A DNA stretch of 12,840 nucleotides from Chloroflexota bacterium. Lineage in GTDB: Bacteria > Chloroflexota > Anaerolineae > Caldilineales > Caldilineaceae. The position numbers and the translations under genes were made by a program. Below the pieces are notes generated by a model, which saw only the letters and a list, made by a program, of their open reading frames with translations, was not told the origin of the DNA and made no database searches. The stretch spans positions 11,584 to 24,423 of the forward strand of contig DMDA01000061.1 in NCBI GenBank assembly GCA_003451595.1, read 5' to 3'. Shown one piece after another: positions 1-5,681 of this stretch (positions are counted from its first letter, which is position 1; each line of letters starts with the position of its first letter).

Positions 1-1245
1 CGCCAGGTGTGCGATGTGGTCTTTCCCGTCCCATTGCAGCGCGCTCAGATAGTCGCGCACAGGGTGCCGCCGTCGCCGCGCCGCCAACGCCAACACAGCG
101 TCATCAAGCGCGCTTAGCAGCTTCAGCTTGGCATATCCGGCGTCACGTGCCGTCATGCGCATGACCGCGCGCTCGGAGTCGGTCAAGCGTTTGTCACCGT
201 TCCAAATGGTTTCGTCCATGTCATTAAGCCACAGGTCATAACCCCACGAGCGCAAATCTCTGTCGATGCGCTCGGATATCTTCAGCCCGTCGTCGTCGCC
301 CTCGGCGTCACCCTTCGGCGCCGGTTCCGCTTTCCGCTCTGTGGCCGCCCTGTACGTTTCCGGTGTTCCGGCAATCGCCTCTCGAATTGTCCCCGCGCCG
401 TAGGTCTCGCCGGCGCGTGCGTTCCTGTCCCACTTGTCACGCATCAGCCCAGATTGCCGAACGAGCCGGTCGATTCTCGCCGCGTCGTTGCCCGTCCAAA
501 ACGCCAGGTGATTACACAGCGCCAGGTCAGCCGCGCTTTCGTCGCCGTTGTAGGCCGACACGTCGCCCTCCCACAGCCGCCGGATGGCCGCGCCGTTCTT
601 GCTGGCAAACATGCGCTGAAGCAGCGCGTCATCGTCAAGCGTGCCGGGTGTAGCTGGCGGCGCCGCTGTGGTCGCCTCTCCCTTCGTGCGCAGTTGCGCC
701 AAGAGCCAATCGATAGCCTCTTGCCGCTCAGGAATCGTCAGCCAGCCCCGACCATCCAACGGCCGCCCCGTCACCGTGAAGAAGCGCGCCCGGTCGTACA
801 TCTCCAAGCCCAGCGCCTGGTCTTTGCGCCCGCGTCCGCCCGGCATCACGCCGCGCACAATCACATGTACGCCGGTTCCGCTGGGTGACAGTTCGGTGTA
901 GGAGTCAAGCCGGTTGACGGCATCCAGCGCCCACGCGTCGAGTTGCCCATCGGTGCAATGCCCGTCCAGGTCAATACCGACGTACGGGTCGGTGTCGCTG
1001 AAGACAAAGCCAACACCATCGTAGCCGCCGCGCACGAACAGCCGTGCAGCTTCCTCGAAGGGCGCCCACGTGCGCGGGTCTGTGGTTGACGCCAAAGAGC
1101 CGGTCACGCTGTACGGTTGCTTCGTCGGTTTGTCATTCTTGCGCGGCGCCAATCGCCACAGCACCCATTGGTCAAGCTGCAATAGCTCATCTGGGAAGTT
1201 CTCTCGGATGGCAGAAATTACCTGCTGGCGATTATCTGGCGTCAT
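1..1245 (-). CDS. Primase-polymerase fused to VirE-type helicase, partial (C-terminus beyond window)
   Basis: 415 residues are visible from ATG at 1245, and the frame is still open at position 1. The N-terminal part (about 20-180) resembles the archaeo-eukaryotic primase-polymerases of phages and plasmids (NrS-1 type). It has a paired acidic motif I-D92-L-D94 after 'GVGFVFSDTDPYVG', an S122-G-T-G-V-H127 motif, and 'LEMYDRARFFTVTG' carrying a possible third acidic residue (D151). Residues about 204-300 (LWEGD..Y..DESAADLALCNHLAFW) match the helix-bundle domain that follows such primases. From about 325 the sequence looks like the start of a virulence-associated protein E ATPase domain ('DYLSALQWDGKDHI'). 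Its P-loop would lie off the left edge. The probable role is initiation of element replication by priming and unwinding. An AGGAG ribosome-binding site sits 8 bases before the start. The gene follows the SSB-like gene after 60 bp, a gap that contains a GCGCCG/CGGCGC hairpin. Confidence 0.85.
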   Translation of the reverse strand, partial: MTPDNRQQVISAIRENFPDELLQLDQWVLWRLAPRKNDKPTKQPYSVTGSLASTTDPRTWAPFEEAARLFVRGGYDGVGFVFSDTDPYVGIDLDGHCTDGQLDAWALDAVNRLDSYTELSPSGTGVHVIVRGVMPGGRGRKDQALGLEMYDRARFFTVTGRPLDGRGWLTIPERQEAIDWLLAQLRTKGEATTAAPPATPGTLDDDALLQRMFASKNGAAIRRLWEGDVSAYNGDESAADLALCNHLAFWTGNDAARIDRLVRQSGLMRDKWDRNARAGETYGAGTIREAIAGTPETYRAATERKAEPAPKGDAEGDDDGLKISERIDRDLRSWGYDLWLNDMDETIWNGDKRLTDSERAVMRMTARDAGYAKLKLLSALDDAVLALAARRRRHPVRDYLSALQWDGKDHIAHLA

Positions 1246-1305
1246 TGGTCAAGCTCCTGCAATGCAGCGCCGCCACCCTGTCACCAGGATGACGGCGCGG
1301 TCTGG

Positions 1306-1695
1306 TCAGGCAAACACTACGTCTTCGGCGTCATCTTCTGTGGCTGGTGCAGTCATCGCCGGTGCGGTTCGCTTGGCTGCCGTCTTCGGAACCTGCGGAA
1401 CCATCACCAACGACGGCCGCCCCTGGTAGGCATCGCCCGCCATGCACAGCACGGTCTTACCAATCCAGGCGTTCGGGTCGGCGCCAAACTTCTCGGTCAA
1501 GCGGGTGTAGTTGCGCTTGTTGACGGTTGCTTCCCGGCCATCGTTGAAGGTCAGCACCAGCTTGCGTGTACCATCCTGGAAGTCGGTCAGGTTGACGTCG
1601 GTGATGGTCAAGTATTCCGGTTCCTCGAAGTCAGCGCCTTTCACATACTTGCTGCCGTAGCCGTCGGTTGTCGGGTCAAAGTCTTTCACTGGCAT
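1306..1695 (-). CDS. Small phage/plasmid protein with SSB-like layout (candidate ssDNA-binding protein)
   Basis: The product is 129 aa. A strand-rich core (about 25-100: 'YLTITDVNLTDF', 'KLVLTFNDGREATV', 'WIGKTVLCMAGDAYQGRPS') is followed by an Ala/Pro/Thr-rich linker and an acidic tip, EDDAEDVVFA. A compact beta domain, flexible linker and acidic hydrophobic-ended tail is the arrangement of single-strand DNA-binding proteins, although the tip is not the classic DDDIPF. The core pattern 'N.RN...L...G.....WIGK' recalls small uncharacterised phage proteins often found near primases. The gene lies 60 bp upstream of the primase, which fits a replication role. The frame is open further upstream (to 1818), but that extension would overlap the preceding gene and has no regular composition, so I chose ATG at 1695. 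The GGGGG ahead of it lies 13 bases away, so the ribosome-binding site is weak. Function is inferred. Confidence 0.7.
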   Translation of the reverse strand: MPVKDFDPTTDGYGSKYVKGADFEEPEYLTITDVNLTDFQDGTRKLVLTFNDGREATVNKRNYTRLTEKFGADPNAWIGKTVLCMAGDAYQGRPSLVMVPQVPKTAAKRTAPAMTAPATEDDAEDVVFA

Positions 1696-1742
1696 GATTG
1701 TTATTGCGCCCCCTGCGCGTTGTCTGAAAGTGCCTGTTGAAT

Positions 1743-2105
1743 CTATGCGAACAGCGCAGCTTGAGCCATGCCCACAGCGGCCGCCTGTGGTTGCTCGTCG
1801 CCGCCCTGTTTTCGCCAATGCTGAAGTGGCAAAGCAATCTGATTGCCGTAGCCGTAATTGACCGTGACGCCGTGAGCGTCGAAGGCTGTCATGTCGGCCA
1901 CGTAGTTGACGCCGGTCTCGGTGTCCACAATCCGCACCCGTTCTGCACCCAGGGTGCGCGCAATCGTCAAGACCTGGTCATCAACCGCCCAACCGCGCGG
2001 CGCAATACGTAACATGTGCTTGCTGCCCTTCACGCGCTTGACCAACTCACGGTCAAGCACTGCGCCGACCATCCGCCCGTTGAGCAAAACCGGTATCTGT
2101 GCCAT
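1743..2105 (-). CDS. Unknown 120-aa protein of the replication module
   Basis: I do not recognise this family. The product is 120 aa, with an N-terminal stretch of alternating hydrophobics ('MAQIPVLLNGRMVGAVLD'), a basic patch (VKRVKGSKH), then a likely alpha/beta region containing 'VRIVDTETGVNYVADM' and 'VNYGYGNQIALPLQHW'. The Ala/Gln-rich C-terminus ends in AALFA. The ATG at 2105 is preferred over an in-frame GTG at 2126 because GAGG lies 10 bases before the ATG. The gene sits between the ribbon-helix-helix regulator (106 bp upstream) and the SSB-like gene (47 bp downstream), and is probably transcribed with the SSB-like and primase genes. A role in element replication is a guess from position only. 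Confidence 0.7.
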   Translation of the reverse strand: MAQIPVLLNGRMVGAVLDRELVKRVKGSKHMLRIAPRGWAVDDQVLTIARTLGAERVRIVDTETGVNYVADMTAFDAHGVTVNYGYGNQIALPLQHWRKQGGDEQPQAAAVGMAQAALFA

Positions 2106-2211
2106 AATGAAAGCGCCTCGTAGCACCGCTTACCCCGGTGCCTGGGGTGCAAAGAGCCGCCCGGAATCGTGTTCCGGTTCTCTGGGTTTGGTCTCTCTGG
2201 TAGAGCCGGTC
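2106..2211 (-). other. Intergenic region with small inverted repeats
   Basis: This 106-bp gap holds a CCGGAA/TTCCGG inverted repeat (2161-2166 and 2172-2177, 5-base loop). At its right border there is a GCCGG/CCGGC repeat that spans the stop codon of the ribbon-helix-helix gene. Neither has a T-run on the minus strand, so neither is a convincing terminator. I found no convincing promoter for the downstream 120-aa gene. Confidence 0.4.
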
Positions 2212-2421
2212 TTATCCGGCGATTGCAGCAACGGCGCCGTGCGTGTCTTGGCGGATGGACACGGCGCCGTTGTGCTTTTCCTCTGGCTGGTCGTCAAGCA
2301 GTACGCGCCGTAAGATGTAGCGTGCCTGGTCGCGTGGCCGCCTATATTCAGCGAGTGCTAACCTGTTCAACGCCTGCATTTCCTCGTCGCTGATTGCAAT
2401 CCGCATCGTGCGATAGCCCAT
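2212..2421 (-). CDS. Ribbon-helix-helix transcriptional regulator (Arc/CopG-like)
   Basis: The product is 69 aa. Residues about 6-41 have the ribbon-helix-helix layout: a short strand MRIAISDEE, then helix A 'EEMQALNRLALAEYRR', a turn, and helix B 'PRDQARYILRRVLL'. Such proteins act as dimers whose paired strand enters the DNA major groove, and many repress their own promoter. The tail after residue 45 is low in structure. The start is certain: a near-perfect GGAGGT lies 8 bases before ATG at 2421. The leader carries a sigma70-like promoter and five GCAGGGTT repeats (2475-2524), a likely autoregulatory operator. The 3' end of the gene encodes two similar NGAV/HGAV segments because it contains a perfect 13-bp inverted repeat (2229-2272). 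The protein probably controls the replication genes downstream, or is an antitoxin-like regulator. No toxin partner is obvious. Confidence 0.78.
   Translation of the reverse strand: MGYRTMRIAISDEEMQALNRLALAEYRRPRDQARYILRRVLLDDQPEEKHNGAVSIRQDTHGAVAAIAG
2229..2272. repeat. Perfect 13-bp inverted repeat containing two copies of palindrome ACGGCGCCGT
   Basis: The arms CAACGGCGCCGTG (2229-2241) and CACGGCGCCGTTG (2260-2272) are exact reverse complements with an 18-base loop. Each contains the 10-bp palindrome ACGGCGCCGT, and the two copies start exactly 30 bp apart (2231 and 2261), about three helical turns. The repeat lies in the last codons of the ribbon-helix-helix gene. The minus strand has no T-run after it, so it is not a standard terminator of that gene. 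It may be a two-site operator for the downstream replication genes. Confidence 0.6.
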
Positions 2422-2474
2422 TCTGCTTTACCTCCTTCCCTGCTTACACTGTATCACCTTTTTTGTGGAGTTGT

Positions 2475-2524
2475 TTGCAGGGTTGCAGGGTTAGTTTGCA
2501 GGGTTGCAGGGTTGTTGCAGGGTT
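2475..2524. promoter_or_regulatory. Operator-like array: five GCAGGGTT repeats
   Basis: The octamer GCAGGGTT occurs at 2477-2484, 2485-2492, 2498-2505, 2506-2513 and 2517-2524. The first four form two tandem pairs (TTGCAGGGTTGCAGGGTT) offset by exactly 21 bp, two helical turns, so the pairs present the same DNA face. The copy at 2517-2524 overlaps the -10 element of the minus-strand promoter, and the rest fill its transcribed leader up to the ribbon-helix-helix gene. Short tandem sites of 8-10 bp are typical binding sites of ribbon-helix-helix dimers. Replication iterons are the main alternative. Confidence 0.65.
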
Positions 2525-2550
2525 ATACCTCCGCAAGGTAGGGTTGTAAA
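2522..2550 (-). promoter_or_regulatory. Sigma70-like promoter of the ribbon-helix-helix regulator gene
   Basis: On the minus strand, TTTACA (2550-2545) is followed after exactly 17 bp by TATAAC (2527-2522). Both hexamers match the consensus at five of six positions. The start of transcription would fall near 2515, inside the GCAGGGTT array. An 18-bp near-palindrome (2538-2555, GTAGGGTT/AAACCTAC, one mismatch) covers the -35 element and the stop codon of the upstream 236-aa gene, and could be a further binding site. Confidence 0.6.
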
Positions 2551-2551
2551 C

Positions 2552-3262
2552 CTACACAAGCGGGTTCTCTCCTGTAACCCCTCTGCAATACTTCCTGTAG
2601 GTGTCCTTCTCGATATGCACCAGGTCTCGAAACACAATACTCGCTGTGTTGGTTTTCAAGAGCCTGTGCGCGTCCTTGACGCGGTCTGCAACATCCTTGC
2701 GCTTTGGGACAGGTGCCGCGCTGGACGGTTCCGCCCCCGCCTCCGCCCCCGCCTGTGGGGTCTGGTCAGGCGTCCACAGTGAGAGCATGGTCAGGAGTTG
2801 TGTACATTCCTCCTCCACCACGTTAGGGAATTGCAGATTACCCACAATGGCGCCTCTCTCACGCCGAAAGCCTAACGTCACCTGTCCAAAATAACCGGGA
2901 TAGTAGCGCCAGTGCATTGACACCGGTTCGCCAGCATAGCGCCATGGGATATGTAGTTCTTCCCATCGTATAAGCGACACTCGCCACGTAACCCGCCGTA
3001 TGGCGCCGCCATCCTCTGCCGTCTCTGCCCTGCCAAGATGCACCCGTTCATGTTCGCTCAGTCGCCTTGTCGTGTAGGTGTCAGGATTGCGACTTCCCAT
3101 CTCCCAACCTGGTTGACCGGTGCGCAAGCGGGACAGGTATTTCAACTCGTCGCCCAGGTCACCCGGCAACAATGCCCGCCAATCCCTGACAACTTCCAAG
3201 AGTTCCTCAACCGTCCCGGCGAAACTGAAATTGTGTGTGCTTGTTCCTGTGGTAGAATCCAT
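2552..3262 (-). CDS. Unknown 236-aa protein with possible C-terminal helix-turn-helix
   Basis: I do not recognise the main body (residues 10-165), which is soluble, rich in Arg and Trp, and contains 'WRVSLIRWEELHIPWRYAG' and 'MHWRYYPGYFGQVTLGF'. A low-complexity linker (about 168-186, AGAEAGAE and PSSAAP) separates it from a basic helical C-terminus (188-228: 'KDVADRVKDAHRLLKTN', 'IVFRDLVHIEKDTYRKYC'). The C-terminus has the spacing of a helix-turn-helix, so DNA binding is possible but unproven. The start at ATG 3262 has AAGG 8 bases upstream. The gene stands alone, with about 290 bp of leader before it and a promoter and operator region after it, so it is probably transcribed separately. A perfect 14-bp inverted repeat lies 17 bp ahead of the start codon, which suggests dedicated control. 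Confidence 0.65.
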   Translation of the reverse strand: MDSTTGTSTHNFSFAGTVEELLEVVRDWRALLPGDLGDELKYLSRLRTGQPGWEMGSRNPDTYTTRRLSEHERVHLGRAETAEDGGAIRRVTWRVSLIRWEELHIPWRYAGEPVSMHWRYYPGYFGQVTLGFRRERGAIVGNLQFPNVVEEECTQLLTMLSLWTPDQTPQAGAEAGAEPSSAAPVPKRKDVADRVKDAHRLLKTNTASIVFRDLVHIEKDTYRKYCRGVTGENPLV

Positions 3263-3279
3263 GACCGTAACCTTTTGTT

Positions 3280-3324
3280 ATGCAAGACGCCGGCCGCCTC
3301 TGCCAGAGTACCGGCGTCTTGCAT
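3280..3324. repeat. Perfect 14-bp inverted repeat in the leader of the 236-aa gene
   Basis: The arms 3280-3293 (ATGCAAGACGCCGG) and 3311-3324 are exact reverse complements with a 17-base loop. On the minus strand the repeat ends 17 bp before the ATG at 3262 and is not followed by a T-run, so it is unlikely to end minus-strand transcripts. On the plus strand it is followed by only four Ts, and no plus-strand gene ends here. It overlaps a possible extended -10 element (3323-3331). An operator, or a 5' leader hairpin that controls translation, fits best. Confidence 0.6.
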
Positions 3325-3331
3325 TTTAGCA
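3323..3331 (-). promoter_or_regulatory. Possible extended -10 promoter element for the 236-aa gene
   Basis: On the minus strand TGCTAAAAT (3331-3323) matches an extended -10 (TGnTATAAT) with one mismatch. No good -35 is visible 17 bp upstream. Transcription would start within the 14-bp inverted repeat, about 55 bases before the start codon. Confidence 0.3.
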
Positions 3332-3552
3332 TGTGCGTTCTACCGTTCGCTCGTCACTGGTTCACGCTTCCTCAATCGTTGCGTCGCCGTCGCCACCCGG
3401 TAACGAATCCCGTCCACAACTCTTTGCATGTCATCTGGTACAGCCAACATACTTCACGTTCTTTCTGGGGTCTCTCCCCACTGCTGAAATTTCCCCCATC
3501 GAGTACACCACGACACACGCGCGAGTACACGTTATGGTCACTCGATAGCCTA
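3332..3552. other. Intergenic region with no gene recognised
   Basis: This is the rest of the 290-bp gap between the seven-gene operon and the 236-aa gene. Open frames here are short, lack ribosome-binding sites and have no family resemblance. I see no terminator with a T-run for the operon ending at 3553. Confidence 0.5.
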
Positions 3553-4071
3553 CTATTTGGTCAGGTGTTGGTCAGCCCACTGGCTACGCGTTGCATCACT
3601 GGCTGCGCGCCATTCTGCCAGCGTAATCGGCAACTGTCGCCAGTACGCCAGCGCCGTTCGGCGCGTCGGGTACGCCAGGTTCAGCAGCCAACAACGCGCT
3701 TCGCCATCGTAGACTAACCAGGGTTCGCCCCGTGCGGCACGCTGCATCATCAACCACCGCAGCGCGTTGGCCTCGGTGCGTCGCAGCCCCCAATGCCGGT
3801 AGCCCAGCCGCCCCCACGGTAGCGGAATCAGCACGCGCCCGTCGCCGTCAACGTTTGACCAAACGCCGTCTTCGTCGGTCTCGTAGACCATATTGACCAG
3901 CGTCAGCACGGCATTGTTGACCAACTCCGCCTTCGCTGCCGCGACGCCGCGCCGCGTCAGCCTCTCCGCCACAGCCCGCAATGGCGTATGGCGCGGCGGC
4001 GCTGGCGTTGCTGCAATTGCCTCGCTGCGCTCCAGTTCCGCCGGAATGACGTAGTTTATTGTTCGTGCCAT
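3553..4071 (-). CDS. Unknown 172-aa protein, last gene of the compact operon
   Basis: I do not recognise this protein. The product is 172 aa and soluble. It has a helical N-terminal third ('LRAVAERLTRRGVAAAKAEL' at 31-50) and then 'LVNMVYETDEDGVWSNVDGD', 'LIPLPWGRLGYRHWGLRR' and a Trp-rich tail. The middle part (about 85-145) has helix-rich character ('TEANALRWLMMQRAARGEPW'), but no motif I can name. It starts at ATG 4071 behind AGAGGG and overlaps the upstream membrane-protein gene by 16 bp, so translation is probably coupled. It is the last gene of the block 5959-3553. Confidence 0.68.
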   Translation of the reverse strand: MARTINYVIPAELERSEAIAATPAPPRHTPLRAVAERLTRRGVAAAKAELVNNAVLTLVNMVYETDEDGVWSNVDGDGRVLIPLPWGRLGYRHWGLRRTEANALRWLMMQRAARGEPWLVYDGEARCWLLNLAYPTRRTALAYWRQLPITLAEWRAASDATRSQWADQHLTK

Positions 4072-4526
4072 TCTTCCCTCTCCATCATTGCATCAATCCG
4101 GTCAAGGCGTGCGCGTTGCTCGTGGCGCAATAGGCGGTATTGCAAGAGCACGCCAATCAACCCGATACCATCCGGTGAAGCCATACTGTGGAACAGCCAG
4201 GCGCCGAACCAGATGACCGCCGCCAGCCCGAAGAAGACCGCCAGCGCCGCCACGCTGAACAGCGGCACTTGCCAGCCGACCATTGCCAGCACGACGCCGC
4301 CGACGCCGACGATAGCCGCCAAGCCGCCCGTCTCGACGGAGAATGCAACCGCCCTGTCGGTCTCGCTGATTGCTGCGGCTTCGGGTTCCACAGGCGCCCG
4401 AAGTATCACCTCCTGCGGTTCTGGCGGCAACACCTCCATGCGCCGCACATAGGGCTGGATTTGCGCATCGGGCGCAACAAAGTTGTTGCGCGCGCCGCGT
4501 GTGTAAGTGCGCTCAAGCTCGTTCAT
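4056..4526 (-). CDS. Small membrane protein with two transmembrane helices and charged C-terminal helix
   Basis: The product is 156 aa from ATG 4526. A GTG at 4532 in the same frame is an alternative, and the repeated GAGGTGAGGTG upstream could serve either. A hydrophilic, proline-rich N-terminus (1-58) precedes two strong hydrophobic segments at about 66-84 ('GGLAAIVGVGGVVLAMVGW') and 88-112 ('PLFSVAALAVFFGLAAVIW'). A shorter hydrophobic stretch follows near 120-130. The C-terminus (130-156, RLLRHEQRARLDRIDAMMER) is a charged, possibly coiled-coil helix. The family is not recognised. The gene lies directly after a four-helix membrane protein gene with almost no gap and overlaps the next gene by 16 bp. 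The two membrane proteins may form one complex. Confidence 0.72.
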   Translation of the reverse strand: MNELERTYTRGARNNFVAPDAQIQPYVRRMEVLPPEPQEVILRAPVEPEAAAISETDRAVAFSVETGGLAAIVGVGGVVLAMVGWQVPLFSVAALAVFFGLAAVIWFGAWLFHSMASPDGIGLIGVLLQYRLLRHEQRARLDRIDAMMEREEWHEQ

Positions 4527-4533
4527 CGTCACC

Positions 4534-4917
4534 TCACCTCACCATCTCTGTAATGCCAACACTAGCCAGGATGCCCAGCACAATCAGAAGCACACCTAGT
4601 CCCCGCGCAATGCCGTTGATTGCCATCAGGCCGCCGAGCACAACCAGCAGGCACGCAAAAGCAAACGCGCTGGTCAGGTCGGCGTCGCCTGTGGCTTCGA
4701 CGGTCGCATAGGCCGAGCCAGGCAGTGCGGCGCCCATTAGCCCCATCCCCAGCACCACCAACGACAGCAGCAACAGCGCCGTTAGCAGCCGCCCGATGCC
4801 CAGCGGCATCGGGTCGCTCTGCGCCAGTAGCGGCGCTTCAGCGTCTGGCGTGCGGCTGAATGCCCACCACAGCGCCAGCGCCATTCCTGCAAAGAGAAAG
4901 ATCGTCACGGCATCCAT
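4534..4917 (-). CDS. Small integral membrane protein with four transmembrane helices
   Basis: The product is 127 aa. Hydrophobic segments lie at about 4-20 ('VTIFLFAGMALALWWAF'), 43-64, 82-100 and 103-121, separated by an acidic loop (23-36) and a short polar loop (65-80). GGAGG five bases before ATG 4917 fixes the start. It overlaps the 3' end of the preceding 73-aa gene by 13 bp and ends 1 to 7 bp before the next membrane-protein gene, so the two are translated as a pair. The family is not recognised. Holin-like or pore-forming roles cannot be excluded, but holins are usually smaller and have fewer helices. Confidence 0.72.
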   Translation of the reverse strand: MDAVTIFLFAGMALALWWAFSRTPDAEAPLLAQSDPMPLGIGRLLTALLLLSLVVLGMGLMGAALPGSAYATVEATGDADLTSAFAFACLLVVLGGLMAINGIARGLGVLLIVLGILASVGITEMVR

Positions 4918-5126
4918 GCTCGCCTCCCTTCTGCGCTTTCAATATGCCGCTGCGCCTGCCGCAGCGCCTGCGCCATCGCCACCAGTGCGTCGCCCGGCCG
5001 CTCGATGCGCCCGTGCACGTTGACGGCCAGGTTGATGCAGGTCTCGCCGTCCTCGTGCACTGCTGCCAGCAGAGCGCCGCCAGGCAGCAGCCATGCTTCT
5101 GTGGTTGTTTCGGTGCGGGTCGTCAT
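4905..5126 (-). CDS. Unknown 73-aa protein
   Basis: The product is 73 aa from ATG 5126, preceded by GGGGTG. The first half looks like beta strands ('EAWLLPGGALLAAVHEDGE', 'TCINLAVNVHGRIERPGD') and the second half like one helix (ALVAMAQALRQAQRHIESAE). I do not recognise the family. It starts one base after the stop of the 72-aa gene and overlaps the next gene by 13 bp. That packing is the main support for its being real. Confidence 0.6.
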   Translation of the reverse strand: MTTRTETTTEAWLLPGGALLAAVHEDGETCINLAVNVHGRIERPGDALVAMAQALRQAQRHIESAEGRRAWMP

Positions 5127-5127
5127 A

Positions 5128-5346
5128 TCACCCCCGCGTAGACCAACCACGACGGCCAGCCGTGACGACAGTAGCCGTCGGGTTCACACTCGCGCAGCCG
5201 TCGAGCGACTCGCAGGCTGCGCCGTCGGTCAACTCACGCTCCAGCATCTCTTCGATTACGGCCTCGGCGTCGGAGTAGCCATTTTCGACGACGTACCGCT
5301 GCGCCTGTTCAGCCAGCATCTCGCTTGTAAAAATTGTTCCCTTCAT
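5128..5346 (-). CDS. Unknown 72-aa protein, helical N-terminus
   Basis: The product is 72 aa from ATG 5346, with GAGGTG five bases upstream. Residues 8-40 form a likely helical pair ('SEMLAEQAQRYVVENGYSDA', then EAVIEEMLEREL). They have an antitoxin- or regulator-like size and charge, but no clear ribbon-helix-helix strand. The tail is Gly/Ser/Thr-rich. The start overlaps the stop of the nuclease gene as ATGA. The family is not recognised. Confidence 0.6.
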   Translation of the reverse strand: MKGTIFTSEMLAEQAQRYVVENGYSDAEAVIEEMLERELTDGAACESLDGCASVNPTATVVTAGRRGWSTRG

Positions 5347-5681
5347 TGCGTCACCTCGTCTTTGTTCTCTGGAATAAATGCGCATTCACCCGGCAGTAGC
5401 GGCATCTGCACCGGATGTCGCCCGTTGCAGATGGGGCACAGGCGCGGTGCGTTGTGGCGCCGCTTTAGCTGCCGTTCCAACTTCCTGTCGCCTTCCCACA
5501 TGCGCACCACCACGAAGGATAGCCCTCGCTCCTTCGCCACCTGCGTTAGCCGTGCGCCCGCACCGTGCATGTGCGCCCACACGCGCGGCGCCAGGTCTTC
5601 GGCATAGCCCAAGTAGTGCTGCGCAGTGTGCCGGCCTGGTGCGATTGGGTCGGAGAAGTGGAGAAGATAGACTGTGCTCAT
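5343..5681 (-). CDS. GIY-YIG-type endonuclease domain protein
   Basis: The product is 112 aa, the size of a stand-alone GIY-YIG domain. The signature is divergent but ordered: V4-Y5-L-L (GIY position), 'HYLGYAEDLAPRVWAHMHG' (YIG position at 23-26, then R33 and H37), and the downstream acidic residue in 'DRKLERQLKRR' (E69). The fold cleaves DNA with one metal ion. A C82-P-I-C85 pair near the end may be half of a metal site, as in related proteins where the domain ends in 'CP.C'. The start at ATG 5681 has AAGGTG upstream and overlaps the stop of the 93-aa gene as ATGA. Its own stop overlaps the next start the same way. It could be a homing, repair or defence nuclease; position does not decide. 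Confidence 0.75.
   Translation of the reverse strand: MSTVYLLHFSDPIAPGRHTAQHYLGYAEDLAPRVWAHMHGAGARLTQVAKERGLSFVVVRMWEGDRKLERQLKRRHNAPRLCPICNGRHPVQMPLLPGECAFIPENKDEVTQ

Noticed and set aside
1696..1818. N-terminal extension of the SSB-like protein to 170 aa
   Set aside because: The extra 41 residues are Arg/Gly-rich and unlike the rest, and they would overlap the preceding gene. The core begins at ATG 1695.
2475..2524. GCAGGGTT repeats as a CRISPR array
   Set aside because: Units are only 8 bp, without spacers of regular length and without cas genes. An operator fits better.
3280..3324. Intrinsic terminator
   Set aside because: There is no T-run on the minus strand where transcription runs, and on the plus strand only four Ts follow with no gene ending there.
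4534..4917. Four-helix membrane protein as a holin
   Set aside because: No endolysin gene lies nearby, and the pairing with a second membrane protein in an early-type operon does not fit a lysis module. Left as unknown.
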